Shown: one piece after another, positions 31,001 through 36,439 of the stretch | Numbering within the stretch: the stretch's first letter is position 1 | Layout: each line of letters begins with the position of its first letter | Assembly (NCBI GenBank): GCA_963971305.1 | Contig: OZ020304.1 | Location: 310,001 to 374,000, forward strand | Length of the DNA stretch: 64,000 bases | Reading direction: 5' to 3' | Origin: Arcuatula senhousia | Taxonomy: Eukaryota > Mollusca > Bivalvia > Mytilida > Mytilidae | Position numbers and translations under genes: made by a program | The notes under the pieces: model-generated | Databases searched by the model: none | Told to the model about the DNA's origin: nothing | What the model saw: the letters and a program-made list of their open reading frames with translations, nothing else

Positions 31001-33296
31001 GGGGTTACGGCCCCTAAAATAACCTTTTTCATGTTTTTGGCCTATAGAATGAAAACTAAAGCAGATAGAGAAAAGCTGTTGCTTGCTTAAATGTTCAGTT
31101 TATTTAGCTCTACCAAAGTCTCAATATGATCAAAGTTGTCAGATGACCCTTAATAGGGGTGACGGCCCCTAGAATAATCTTTATCATACTTTTGGCCTTT
31201 AGAATGAAAACTATAGCAGATAGAGAAAAGCTGTTGCTTGCTTAAATGTTCAGCGCATAAAGCTCTACAAAAGTCTCCATAGGGTCGAAGTTGTCAGTTA
31301 TGGCCCCTAAAATAACGGTTTTTCGTGTTTTTGGCCTATAGAATGAAAACTATAGTAGATAAAGAAAAACTGTTGCTTGCTTAAATGTTCAGCTCATTTA
31401 GCTCTACAAAATATAGGGTTGACATCAAGACCAGGTGAGCGATTTAGGCTCCTGGGAGCCTCTTGTTTACTTTACAGATTTTTCAATGCTGTGAAGCAGG
31501 AAAGAAACATATAATTTAGTTTAATATAAGACATCTGTTGTAGGTTGGTGACACCAGTTTCACAGCTTCCAATTGTCACAGAAGTGTTTCCGTGTTTAAT
31601 ATAAGACATCTGTTGTAGGTTGGTGACACCAGTTTCACAGCTTCCAATTGTCACAGAAGTGTTTCCATGTTTAATATAAGACATCTGTTGTAGGTTGGTG
31701 ACACCAGTTTCACAGCTTCCAATTGTCACAGAAGTGTTTCCATGTTTAATATAAGACATCTGTTGTAGGTTGGTGACACCGGTTTCACAGCTACCAATTG
31801 TCACAGAAGTGTTTCCGTGTTTAATATAAGACATCTGTTGTAGGTTGGTGACACCGGTTTCACAGCTTCCAATTGTCACAGAAGTGTTTCCATGTTTAAT
31901 ATAAGACATCTGTTGTAGGTTGGTGACACCAGTTTCACAGCTTCCAATTGTCACAGAAGTGTTTCCATGTTTAATATAAGACATCTGTTGTAGGTTGGTG
32001 ACACCAGTTTCACAGCTTCCAATTGTCACAGAAGTGTTTCCATGTTTAATATTAGACATCTGTTGTAGGTTGGTGACACCAGTTTCACAGCTTCCAATTG
32101 TCACAGAAGTGTTTCCATGTTTAATATAAGACATCTGTTGTAGGTTGGTGACACCAGTTTCACAGCTTCCAATTGTCACAGAAGTGTTTCCGTGTTTAAT
32201 ATAAGACATCTGTTGTAGGTTGGTGACACCAGTTTCACAGCTTCCAATTGTCACAAAAGTGTTTCCGTGTTTAATATAAGACATCTGTTGTAGGTTGGTG
32301 ACACCAGTTTCTCAGCTTCCAATTGTCACAGAAGTGTTTCCATGTTTAATATAAGACATCTGTTGTAGGTTGGTGACACCAGTTTCACAGCTTCCAATTG
32401 TCACAGAAGTGTTTCCATGTTTAATATAAGACATCTGTTGTAGGTTGGTGACACCAGTTTCACAGCTTCCAATTGTCACAGAAGTGTTTCCATGTTTAAT
32501 ATAAGACATCTGTTGTAGGTTGGTGACACGAGTTTCACAGCTTCCAATTGTCACAGAAGTGTTTCCATGTTTAATATAAGACATCTGTTGTAGGTTGGTG
32601 ACACGAGTTTCACAGCTTCCAATTGTCACAGAAGTGTTTCCATGTTTAATATAAGACATCTGTTGTAGGTTGGTGACACGAGTTTCACAGCTTCCAATTG
32701 TCACAGAAGTGTTTCCATGTTTAATATAAGACATCTGTTGTAGGTTGGTGACACGAGTTCCACAGCTTCCAATTGTCACAGAAGTGTTTCCATGTTTAAT
32801 ATAAGACATCTGTTGTAGGTTGGTGACACCAGTTTCACAGCTTCCAATTGTCACAGAAGTGTTTCCATGTTTAATATAAGACATCTGTTGTAGGTTGGTG
32901 ACACCAGTTTCACAGCTTCCAATTGTCACAGAAGTGTTTCCATGTTTAATATAAGACATCTGTTGTAGGTTGGTGACACCAGTTCCACAGCTTCCAATTG
33001 TCACAGAAGTGTTTCCATGTTTAATATAAGACATCTGTTGTAGGTTGGTGACACCGGTTTCACAGCTACCAATTGTCACAGAAGTGTTTCCATGTTTAAT
33101 ATAAGACATCTGTTGTAGGTTGGTGACACTAGTTTCACAGCTTCCAATTGTCACAGAAGTGTTTCCATGTTTAATATAAGACATCTGTTGTAGGTTGGTG
33201 ACACCAGTTTCACAGCTTCCAATTGTCACAGAAGTGTTTCCCACAGTCAGAAGTATCATTGAAGTTTTAAATGTCAACACAGAATTATGCTCATAA
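354..33296 (+). CDS. TTC13: TTC13-like tetratricopeptide repeat protein, C-terminal 554 codons in 16 exons
   Basis: Sixteen exons (listed separately) join with matching phases and GT-AG borders into one open frame that ends in TAA at 33294-33296. The first three exons encode TPR-type helix pairs (for example NAIEVFKEVLKAQPDHIDAC, then GKFNRSLEINPNH). Downstream come the motifs WRDVFNIAVEYRR, LWLDYMTPP, NGAVFYPDLQDDIEKS, LVYYFYNLMPL and a short hydrophobic stretch VVAYSVALGLLM. I recognise this combination as the conserved C-terminal region of TTC13; the human protein is roughly 860 residues, so the N-terminal third lies upstream of the window. The molecular function of TTC13 is not well established, and the TPRs suggest protein-protein contacts. 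The gene is unusual in that seven of its splice junctions are embedded in tandem arrays and its introns are full of transposons. The family call rests on remembered motifs and was not searched. Confidence 0.75.
437..1027 (+). other. TTC13 intron, mostly unremarkable
   Basis: AT-rich intron with a short (CA)n run at about 727-744. I see no gene or clear mobile element here. The window's first 353 bases are likewise intron and contain motifs such as TGATGAAACTTAATATT that resemble the inner part of the helentron-like repeats. Confidence 0.5.
1028..1420 (+). repeat. Tandem array of the exon-2 splice acceptor (59-bp unit)
   Basis: The unit contains about 22 intron bases (TTGTTATTTTAG) and about 37 exon bases starting AGAGCTTGGAAATCTACG. 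Acceptor copies sit at 1253, 1312 and 1371 (the last begins the real exon), spaced exactly 59 bp. Three or so older, more diverged copies lie between 1028 and 1250. Confidence 0.85.
1371..1512 (+). CDS. TTC13: TTC13 exon 2, TPR repeat
   Basis: The exon encodes ELGNLRAARGKFNRSLEINP followed by a stretch ending SALEDHQ, a good TPR helix A/B pattern. It enters in phase 2 and leaves in phase 0 at CAC CAA|GTAAGT. Both of its borders are the anchor copies of tandem arrays, so both the acceptor and the donor are multiplied. Confidence 0.85.
1505..2520 (+). repeat. Tandem array of the exon-2 splice donor (42-bp unit, about 23 copies)
   Basis: The unit begins GTAAGTGGCTACATTCC and ends TTACCAA, so each junction recreates ACCAA|GTAAGTGG like the true donor at 1512/1513. 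Two copies carry an extra ACCAGT hexamer. The unit length is a multiple of three and is open in the exon's frame as VSGYIPPVGGTNYQ for 20 full units. The frame stops at 2410-2412. The 3' copies are diverged (VNGDIPLVGDTYYQ) and two more follow the stop. Confidence 0.95.
2875..2979 (+). CDS. TTC13: TTC13 exon 3
   Basis: Between TTTCAG and GTAAGT, 35 codons in phase 0-0 starting KCLSIDADHIQCQYMEALSF and ending LKSTTK. The pattern fits a further TPR. No junction array is present here. Confidence 0.85.
3256..3322 (+). CDS. TTC13: TTC13 exon 4
   Basis: Between TTTCAG and GTATGA, starting VMVNSTPLMKASPEFLRSHY. Phase 0 in, phase 1 out; it joins to the exon at 4041. The following intron (3323-4040) holds short degenerate dispersed-repeat pieces, including a stretch near 3725-3790 with a GCGACACAGC motif that recurs elsewhere in inverse form. 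Confidence 0.85.
4041..4200 (+). CDS. TTC13: TTC13 exon 5
   Basis: Follows TTGTTGTAG and ends before GTAAGTTTAAG. It encodes EYGRYLHSHLDQPVTSLNPD through to QPEIP. Phase 1 in, phase 2 out. A short partial repeat (TTAGATTTAGGAT) follows in the intron but does not include exon sequence. Confidence 0.85.
4201..4851 (+). other. TTC13 intron, nothing recognised
   Basis: AT-rich intron. I see no gene, array or clear mobile element in it. Confidence 0.5.
4852..5023 (+). CDS. TTC13: TTC13 exon 6
   Basis: Follows TTTTTTTCAG and encodes DVNILTYEELDRNKATLLCK through ASIHIAQLLE. The first usable donor is GAG|GTGAGT at 5024, which leaves phase 0. The last 43 bases of the exon are the repeated part of the 60-bp array that follows. 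Confidence 0.85.
4981..5510 (+). repeat. Tandem array of the exon-6 splice donor (60-bp unit, 9 copies)
   Basis: The unit is 43 exon bases (starting AGCCATGGGGCTAGC, ending TTTTAGAG) plus 17 intron bases. Donor positions are 5024, 5084, 5144, 5204, 5264, 5324, 5384, 5444 and 5504. The hexamers are GTGAGT (five copies), GTAAGT, GTTAGT, GTATGT and finally GTTAAT. Reading past the first donor meets TAA within the unit (TACCCCTAA). Confidence 0.95.
5765..6115 (+). mobile_element. Helentron/pearl-like repeat fragment
   Basis: Begins with a hairpin-like TATACC...GGATATA end, then CTGTCTGTCTGTCC, then two copies of a core with TTTTGATGAAACTT-like motifs. The 3' end is not clear. It lies just upstream of the small exon at 6177. 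Confidence 0.4.
6177..6216 (+). CDS. TTC13: TTC13 exon 7 (40 bp)
   Basis: Between TTTTCAG and GTAAGG, SKWKGLRQNKQQM plus one base. Phase 0 in, phase 1 out. This small exon is required to keep frame between exons 6 and 8. Confidence 0.75.
6780..6918 (+). CDS. TTC13: TTC13 exon 8, conserved WRDVF motif
   Basis: Follows GATTATAG. It encodes SLWRDVFNIAVEYRRLVDPE and TVLWLDYMTPPSGEDYRTEF, the motif that most strongly suggests TTC13. It ends ATCAG|GTACAA in phase 2, at the first base of a 29-bp array. Confidence 0.85.
6919..7295 (+). repeat. 29-bp tandem array starting at the exon-8 donor (about 13 copies)
   Basis: Unit ACAAAGTATACATTTACACG plus GAAGAAGTT, with two shortened or variant copies at about 7090 and 7210. 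The first unit starts at the donor GTACAAAG. Two later copies recreate a GTACAAAG string. Similarity to exon bases is weak, so this array is junction-adjacent rather than clearly junction-spanning. Confidence 0.85.
7565..7648 (+). CDS. TTC13: TTC13 exon 9
   Basis: Between TTTTGCAG and GTAAGTG, GSVHNVKLMQYFDLVYKLAK and so on to HYSG. Phases 2 in, 2 out. No junction array. Confidence 0.85.
7690..7865. repeat. Dispersed repeat, AAACACGAA...AACACAAAAC family
   Basis: The stretch with GGGCATT, GTGTCAAAA, GGGCAAAGAC and ACACGAATGAGAA matches 51985-52170 and a shorter piece at 57705-57775, all in the same orientation. Class unknown. Confidence 0.55.
8552..9955 (+). mobile_element. Helentron/pearl-like element, TATACCCCACGC family, with seven ~169-bp core repeats
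   Basis: The left end ATACCCCACGC can pair with GGGTATA at 8580-8586. It is followed by GTCCGTCCGTCCGTC, then about seven tandem ~169-bp units (motifs AACTCCTCTTAAACTACTG, ATTTAACGAAACTTGGTATG, GAGTTATGGCCCTTTGGAC). The right side has the inverse GCGTGGGGTAT, then the hairpin GTGAGCGTGCTCAC and a short T-rich tail. Asymmetric inverted ends plus a 3' hairpin fit Helitron2/helentron non-autonomous elements; no transposase is present. Two nearly identical 65-codon frames inside it are products of the repeat. Confidence 0.65.
10080..10260 (+). mobile_element. Degenerate dispersed-repeat fragment
   Basis: CAGATTTCTCAGCTACTAT, TTGATATTTGGTAAGCAGC and CTCCGCAGGGGG resemble the units at 15200-15370 and 53680-53930. 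It lies 80 bp upstream of exon 10. Confidence 0.4.
10340..10421 (+). CDS. TTC13: TTC13 exon 10
   Basis: Between TTATTGTAG and GTAGGT, NGAVFYPDLQDDIEKSKTVD and so on to TVAR. Phase 2 in, phase 0 out. It joins to KRQINQHGF at 14619. Confidence 0.85.
10780..11395 (+). mobile_element. Two helentron-like repeat fragments
   Basis: Two (GTCTGTCTGTCC / GTCCGTCCGTCC) tracts at about 10805 and 11150 are each followed by CCACTGAA-type and TTTCATGAAACTT-like motifs. The second begins TATGTCCCCCACCCC. Neither right end is recognisable. Confidence 0.4.
11396..14640 (+). repeat. Tandem array of the exon-11 splice acceptor (50/38-bp units, roughly 65-70 copies)
   Basis: Each unit carries the acceptor TTTTTATTAAACAG and up to 23 bases of the start of exon 11 (AAACGACAGATAAACCAGCA). 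A shorter 38-bp form lacks the CCAGCAAGGTTCC part. Variants recur in the order TTTCATATTTATG / ATGGTTCCATATATTTG / AAGGTTCCATATTTATG / short, which makes a higher-order period of about 188 bp. The last copy (14606-14640) joins the real exon. Confidence 0.95.
14619..14734 (+). CDS. TTC13: TTC13 exon 11
   Basis: The last AAACAG of the array precedes KRQINQHGFMVSTQVPSSRK. The exon ends DNV at AATGT|GTAAGT. Phase 0 in, phase 2 out. Choosing any upstream acceptor copy would bring in an array unit that meets a stop, so only the last copy keeps the protein open. Confidence 0.8.
15376..15955 (+). mobile_element. Non-autonomous element with GTCTCGCCTGC inverted ends
   Basis: GTCTCGCCTGC at 15376-15386 is matched in inverse by GCAGGCGAGAC at 15922-15932, followed by a short tail ending CTCTTGTT. 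Inside are a duplicated GAGCGTGACATAGGTGTTAC segment and a ~150-bp core present twice (GAGCACCTCCATATCTCAAG). The same asymmetric-end layout is seen in the other helentron-like elements. Confidence 0.6.
15958..17487 (+). mobile_element. Helentron-like element, ATACGACCGCAA family, ending 9 bp before exon 12
   Basis: The left end ATACGACCGCAA and the right inverse TTGCGGTCGTAT are followed by GCTGCGCTCGGCGAAGC (imperfect hairpin) and TTTTTATT. A (GTC)n tract lies at about 16008-16055, and about six ~150-bp core repeats follow, with GGGGCCAAAA and TTGTGGTCCGATTTTGA. Comparison with the second copy (35528-41358) places the right end at about 17487, leaving only AATTTATAG of host intron before exon 12. 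Confidence 0.65.
17496..17628 (+). CDS. TTC13: TTC13 exon 12
   Basis: Follows TTTATAG. It encodes MMFAVHVVHTKSRNTAYHAE and then LDAVFNQLQEEIKRTGITKL, ending in phase 0 at ACT|GTAAGT. The 3' splice site context upstream of the last nine bases comes from a transposon. Confidence 0.85.
17803..18210 (+). pseudogene. Tyrosine recombinase remnant (mobile-element integrase)
   Basis: Broken frames read KTIQFGNHKLDIPL, then SRCGLDASLFSSHSF (the H-x-x-R box region), then, in a second frame, GASWAFHSGV, and in a third IQVHGDWRSDAYKIYLE. This is the C-terminal half of a lambda-integrase-type recombinase as found in many molluscan elements. At least two frameshifts and an early stop (W-stop-K at about 17805) disable it. 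It is a different lineage from the DIRS recombinase at 26218-27141. Confidence 0.6.
18729..18808 (+). CDS. TTC13: TTC13 exon 13
   Basis: Between TTTTATAG and GTAAAC, DVDSVVNIILTLVYYFYNLM and so on to KGS. The LVYYFYNLMPL motif is typical of the TTC13 C-terminal region. Phase 0 in, phase 2 out. Confidence 0.85.
18809..20285 (+). other. TTC13 intron with degenerate repeats
   Basis: Holds a (CTGTCTGTCTGTC) tract at about 19018, a decayed GTCTCGTCTGCAAAG stretch at about 19230, and around 20020-20190 a dispersed repeat containing GTGTCGCATACACTTATTCC that recurs at 45170 and 53330. I see no gene. Confidence 0.45.
20290..21490 (+). repeat. Tandem array of the exon-14 splice acceptor (54-bp unit, 13 copies), split by a transposon
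   Basis: The unit is TTTATTTTGTAG plus about 41 exon bases starting TGTTGTGGCCTATTC. Exon-like starts lie at 20301 and 20355, then every 54 bp from 20940 to 21480, the last being real. A helentron-like insertion (20393-20925) separates the first two copies. The unit is a multiple of three and reads VVAYSVALGLLMFVLFCS in the exon frame, but several copies, including the one before the exon, carry GGATAACTG with an in-frame TAA. Confidence 0.95.
20393..20925 (+). mobile_element. Helentron-like element inserted inside the exon-14 array
   Basis: The left end TATACCCCCACTCG folds with GGGGGCTATA; then CTTGTCCGTCTGTCTGTCC, then three ~170-bp core repeats (CAGATTTCTCAGCTTCTAC, CCAGGTCAGTC, CACTTCCTGTTTTCTGAG). 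The right end merges into T-rich sequence before the next array copy. Confidence 0.55.
21480..21558 (+). CDS. TTC13: TTC13 exon 14
   Basis: Starts at the last TTTTGTAG of the array. It encodes VVAYSVALGLLMSIGRQVTG and then KIPNGK. Phase 2 in, phase 0 out at AAG|GTTAGT. The hydrophobic start could be membrane-associated. Confidence 0.8.
22215..22640 (+). repeat. Tandem array of the exon-15 splice acceptor (59-67-bp unit, about 7 copies)
   Basis: The unit is CTTATTTCTATTTATAG plus exon bases TTACTAGAAATGGAGGCC and on to GGTGCACCTGAT. Copies near 22460, 22520 and 22587 are close matches, while those before about 22400 are more diverged. The array is broken off by the DIRS element; the final acceptor and the real exon lie beyond it at 27591. 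Confidence 0.9.
22641..22709 (+). repeat. DIRS left inverted terminal repeat
   Basis: Begins ATTCTGTTCCACATGG and ends GCGCATGTTGATATCATTC. The inner part (CACATGAGAGGTGCGTGCGC) is the exact inverse of the right repeat, while the outer part differs between the two ends. Confidence 0.85.
22864..24152 (+). pseudogene. DIRS gag-like ORF with one in-frame stop
   Basis: One continuous frame from ATG at 22864 (or the later ATG at 22926) to TAA at 24150-24152, interrupted only by TGA at 23292-23294. The N-terminal half is rich in Ser, Asp and Lys and looks disordered; the middle is helical (ITPTVNREIWGKILESVRNR). The C-terminus is Arg/Gly-rich (RGQPRGRGKNQRRY), as expected for a nucleic-acid-binding Gag. 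The upstream start reading from 22791 would need a non-ATG codon. Assignment is by position and character, not by a recognised domain. Confidence 0.7.
24263..26335 (+). pseudogene. DIRS reverse transcriptase / RNase H / methyltransferase-like ORF with one in-frame stop
   Basis: The RT core shows IRPKRDSGQYRMILNLQNLN, SIDWKDAYYSLKIHP, CLPNGLSSGPRIFTK and the catalytic YIDDSLLVG. A single TAA at 24923-24925 follows GET; the frame resumes at once (NNVVQTVLHSLNAGFLVHP). RNase H motifs: SDASKKGWGG, FLELLAAW, RLDNSTAVSYL, NVKADKLSR. The C-terminal block (PDIDLFATRHN, FPPFALIHKVL, WSTQPWFAKLL) matches the methyltransferase-like domain of DIRS elements. The frame is open upstream to about 24146, overlapping the end of gag, so the true start may be there. 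Confidence 0.85.
26218..27141 (+). CDS. DIRS tyrosine recombinase
   Basis: The first ATG at 26218 gives MSSWKPSSIRQYNSYTRKYF; the open frame itself starts at 26155, overlapping the RT ORF. Catalytic residues are visible: Arg in SAQRLQAI, the box PHSLRS (H-x-x-R), a Gly-Trp motif (ETAGWTNSSTF) and the nucleophile Tyr in FAKYYF. It ends LKSFLH at 27141. In DIRS elements this enzyme integrates a circular DNA intermediate, which explains the lack of target duplication. The frame is undamaged. Confidence 0.88.
   Translation: MSSWKPSSIRQYNSYTRKYFLYAKRKRFNPHSPSLGNVIDFFTFMYESGLGYSALNTVRSALSSFINIDGKGVGKHPIVIRFLQGVFNSNPVVPKKSVTWDPEILINYLRTLSPVRRLPLKLLTFKTVTLLTFLSAQRLQAIHLIHVKNIRIEKGKVKITFGDSLKTTRPGFHQKEIVIPGFAPDRRLCIVTVLEEYLKRTLPLRNAQNKNYLFLSYLNPHNSITKNTIARWLRTTMAKAGIDLSVYTPHSLRSVATSTAKRNNVSINTIMETAGWTNSSTFAKYYFKPVANDRATFGNSILKSFLH
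27277..27398 (+). repeat. DIRS internal complementary region
   Basis: The first part (CATGTGACTTCCGTAGTAAA through GTGGAACAGAAT) is the exact complement of the outer left terminal repeat. The second part (AGAAAATTAAATGAAACTTA through GTAGGGAGTCACATG) is the complement of the outer right repeat. The junction equals the complement of right end joined to left end, as required for templated circle closure. Confidence 0.85.
27472..27580 (+). repeat. DIRS right inverted terminal repeat
   Basis: Starts AATGATATCAACATGCGCAC, continues through CTCATGTGACTCCCTACG, and extends past GGAACAGAATTCTCATC to TTTAATTTTCTAATT. It is inverse to the left repeat over the inner ~45 bp. Confidence 0.85.
27591..27670 (+). 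CDS. TTC13: TTC13 exon 15
   Basis: Follows CTATTTATAG. It encodes LLEMEAMLSGAPDAFILVTK then QWMQTK, phase 0 in, phase 2 out at AA|GTAAGT. Only about ten host bases separate it from the DIRS right end. Confidence 0.85.
27870..29799 (+). mobile_element. Helentron-like element, AGCTCACCTG family, ~501-bp internal repeats
   Basis: The left end AGCTCACCTGACCC folds with GGGTCATGTGAGCT; (CGTCCGTCC) follows. The core is repeated about 3.5 times with a ~501-bp period (compare 28320, 28821 and 29322). The right end has GAGCGATTCAGGCTCC, with the hairpin GGCTCCTGGGAGCC and tail TCTTGTT. No transposase. Confidence 0.65.
30014..31467 (+). mobile_element. Helentron-like element, AGCTCACCTGG family, ~165-bp internal repeats
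   Basis: AGCTCACCTGGCC folds with GGCCATGTGAGCT at the left. About seven core repeats follow (CAGATGACCCCTTATAGGGG, GCAGATAGAGAAAAGCTG). The right end is GACCAGGTGAGCGATTTAGG plus the hairpin GGCTCCTGGGAGCC and TCTTGTTT. Unlike the copy at 27870, its core unit is about 165 bp. Confidence 0.65.
31515..33240 (+). repeat. Tandem array of the last-exon splice acceptor (75-bp unit, 23 acceptors)
   Basis: The unit is 26 intron bases (TTTAATATAAGACATCTGTT + GTAG) plus 49 exon bases starting GTTGGTGACACCAG. Exon-like starts run from 31544 to 33194 at exact 75-bp steps. The last one is real. Upstream use would read through to TAA in the next unit's intron part. The long minus-strand frames across it exist only because the unit is a multiple of three. 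Confidence 0.95.
33194..33296 (+). CDS. TTC13: TTC13 terminal exon and stop
   Basis: One base completes the Lys codon from exon 15, then LVTPVSQLPIVTEVFPTVRS and IIEVLNVNTELCS, then TAA at 33294-33296. The phase match and the composition of the C-terminal tail support it as the last coding exon. I could not identify a clear polyadenylation signal after it. Confidence 0.85.
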
Positions 33297-33344
33297 CAAG
33301 TTTTTGGAGATTTTATAAAAAAGTGAAAGATGTGCTATTTGTTA

Positions 33345-33960
33345 TTATACCCTAGCCCATAAGATAAGGTGCTATATTGGTATCACAGTGTTGGTCCATC
33401 TGTCTGTTTGTTTGTTTGTTCTTCTGTCTCTTCACTATCTTTAGCTGAGTTGAAGTTGAACAGGTATTGTTATTGTGATGTCAGAGGAAGCTGGGTGTGC
33501 GGCCTACTGGCATCATCAATAGGTTTCTTGATTATAACTCAAAAATGTGTAAAACGATTTTAATGAAACTTTGAGATATTGTTACATACCATTAGAGGAG
33601 GAACAATATTGATTTTGGGGTAAATCCTTTCAAGTTCAAGGTCACAGAAAAATTAGAAAATTTCTTGAATATTAAGTTGTATCTGGACCATAACTCATAA
33701 AGTTGTCAACTAATTTTTATGAAACTTTAGGATATTGTTACATACCATTAGAGGAGGAACTCTATTGATTTTGGGGTAAATCCTTCCAAGGTCAAGGAAA
33801 CAGTAACAGAAAAAACTTAAGAAAATTTCTCAAATAAGTGGTTTGCGGACCATAACTCAAAAAGTTGTCAACTGATTTTAATCAAATTTTGGGATACATT
33901 ACATACCATAACATTTAAACATACATACAGTTCTCATCCAAATTTTCCTGTCAAACGGGA
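33345..33960 (+). mobile_element. Helentron-like repeat fragment
   Basis: TATACCCTAGCCCATAAG start, CTGTCTGTTTGTTTG tract, then about 2.5 copies of a ~150-bp core (ACATACCATTAGAGGAGGAA). It is cut at the right by a fragment of the AGCTCACC family. Confidence 0.45.
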
Positions 33961-33982
33961 GGGTGTGCACCCTGGACTTCCG

Positions 33983-34574
33983 TCCATGTGAGCTATCTTC
34001 TCCTCTGAAAACGCTGAACAGAATTCATTGAAACTTGGTGCGATTAATCCTTAGGGTGTCCTGCACAAAATTTGTGCTTTGATTTTTGATCCGTCAAAAA
34101 ACATGGCCGCTGTGGCTAAAAATAGACCAGGGGGGTCAGACTACTGTTTTTTGTTTGTAAGTCAAAAAGTATAAGAGATAGATTAAATCTGATGCCACCC
34201 TACTGCTTCAGCATGCTTCAGCATCAAAAGCTCTACTAGAGTCTTTTTCATTTTGTCAAAGTTGTCAGATGACCTGTTATAGGGGTCACAGCCCCTTAAA
34301 GATGAAAAATAGTGTTTTTTCATGTTTTTGCCCTATAGTGTGAAAACTATTGCAGATAGAGAAAAGCTTCAGATGACCCCTAATAGGGGTTATGGCCCCT
34401 AAAATAAGGTTTTTCCATGTTTTTTCCATGTTTTGGGCCTACAAAATGAAAACTATAGTAGATAAAGAAAAGCTGTTGCTTGCTTAAATATTCAGCTCAT
34501 TTTGCGCTACAAAAGTCTTTATAGGGTTGACATCAAGACCAGGTGAGCGATTCAGGCTGCCAGAGCCTCTTGTT
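33983..34574 (+). mobile_element. Truncated AGCTCACC-family element
   Basis: Begins inside the left end (CCATGTGAGCTATC) and runs to GGTGAGCGATTCAGGC and TCTTGTTT. The core is the same as that of 30014-31467 (GCAGATAGAGAAAAGC). The 5' hairpin arm is missing. Confidence 0.55.
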
Positions 34575-35657
34575 TTTAAATTTCAAATTATAACTCCTCT
34601 GACACCACAATTACAATTAAACTTGGTAAAGTTGTTCAGTTCGTCTAATTTATGCTTGGTGTTCTATGCACGTGGTTCTATTTAAAAAATGGGAGTCTTT
34701 TTGACATTTTTAGCTCACCTGGCCAAAGGCCATGTGAGCTTATGCCATCACTATGCATCCATCGTCGTCCGTCAGGAATGATATATAACATGTTGGCAAC
34801 AAACAATCCTCATTTTGAAATGATTCGATAAAAAACATGGCTGCCGTTGCTAAAAATAGAACAGGGGGTTAAAATAGCAGTTTTTTTAAAATTACTCAAA
34901 AACGGTGACAGATATAAAAATTCTGATTAGGGTAAAAGTGATCAGCGCCTCAAGATCTACCTACCCTGCAATTTTGAAGAAATTCCAACAAACCATGTGG
35001 GAGTTATTGCCCATTTTCTTGATTTTTTTTGCGTTTTGCACTTATTTTGTCTTTTATTTCAAGAACAATATAAGATATTAAAGTTATTTTAATTGGATAT
35101 TGTTCAGCCAAGTAAGCTCTACAAAATTGTCCATTGGATCAAAATTGTCAGATGACTCCTTATAAGGGTTATGGCCCCTTAAACATCAAATATAATGGTT
35201 ATAGCTTTATAGTTAATGAAAGATAGAAGATAGGGAAAAGGTTTTGCTTGCTTATATGTTCAGATAATTGAGATCTACAAAATTGTCATTAGGTTGAAAT
35301 TGTCAGATGACCCCTTATTGGGGTTATGGCCCCTTAAATGTCAAATATAATGGTTATAACTTTATAGTATGTGAACAATAGTAGATAGGGAGTAGGTTTT
35401 GCTTACTTACATGTTTAGCTCATTAAGTTCTACAAAAGTTTCCATTGGCTCGAAGTTGTCAGATGACCGACCCTCTTATAGAGGTTATGGCCCTTTACAG
35501 GTTTAAAATAGCATTTCTTCGGGTTTTTATACGACCGCAAAATTTTGCGATCGTATAATGTTATGGCGATGTCGTCGTCGTTGTCGTCGTCGTCGTTGTC
35601 GTCTGGGAACATTTGGTTTCCATGCGATAACTTGAGTAAATGTTGACCAATTTTTTT

Positions 35658-36270
35658 ATGCCCCGCCAACTTTGTTGGGGGGCATATAGTTTTTCGGTCC
35701 GTTTGTCCGTCCTTCCGTCCGTCCGTCACACTTTAGTTTTCCGCACTTTTTTTCGACATCCTTGCATATATTCAAAAGATTTTTGGTATGTGAGTCTACC
35801 ATGATGAGTTACAGGTCAAGTTTGTGTTTCGTTCCGGTCCACTGATTTTGACCTAAATTACGGCCCTTGAACTTAGCAAATTTTGTAAAAATTAGTTTTC
35901 CGCACTTTTTTTCCACATCCTTGCATATATTCAAAAGATTTTTGGTATGTGAGTCTACCATGATGAGTTACAGGTCAAGTTCGAGTTTCGTTCCGGTCCA
36001 CTGATTTTGACCTAAATTACAGCCCTTGAACTTAGCAAATTTTGTAAAAAAAAAAATTTCCGCACTTTTTTTGCACATCCTTGCATATATTCAAAAGATT
36101 ATTGGTATGTGAGTCTACCATGATGAGTTACAGGTCAAGTTCGAGTTTCGTTCTGGTCCACTGATTTTGACCCAAATTAGGGCCCTTGGACTTAGCAAAT
36201 TTGGTAAAAATAACAGTTTTATTTTATTTGCCAGCGGGGCATCAGTGTCATCTTGACACATTTCCTTGTT
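35658..36270 (+). mobile_element. ATGCCCCGCC-family helentron-like element
   Basis: The left ATGCCCCGCCAAC folds with GTTGGGGGGCAT; then GTCCGTCCTTCCGTCCGTCC, then three ~162-bp cores (CATCCTTGCATATATTCAAA). At the right, GCGGGGCAT is followed by the hairpin TGTCATCTTGACA and TTTCCTTGTT. Confidence 0.65.
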
Positions 36271-36439
36271 TAAATTTTGATATGATGTTTGTAACCTTTT
36301 AAGGAAGGTTGGTATTGTATTTGGGGTTTGCAGCCCCTACTGTTTAAGAAAAAGGGGCTAAAACGGGTGTATTGACAAAACTGTTGTAGAATGTTTATTA
36401 TACTCACAGGTACTCACAGGTTTTCTTCTGAACGCTGGC

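Noticed and set aside
31472..33280. Two minus-strand frames with MSYIKHGNTSVTIGSCETG repeats
   Set aside because: Antisense of the 75-bp acceptor array of the last TTC13 exon; the unit length is a multiple of three, so the frame is open by construction.
35430..35729. 99-codon minus frame with DDNDDDDNDDD
   Set aside because: Translation of a (GTC)n tract and (GTCC)n tract at element ends.
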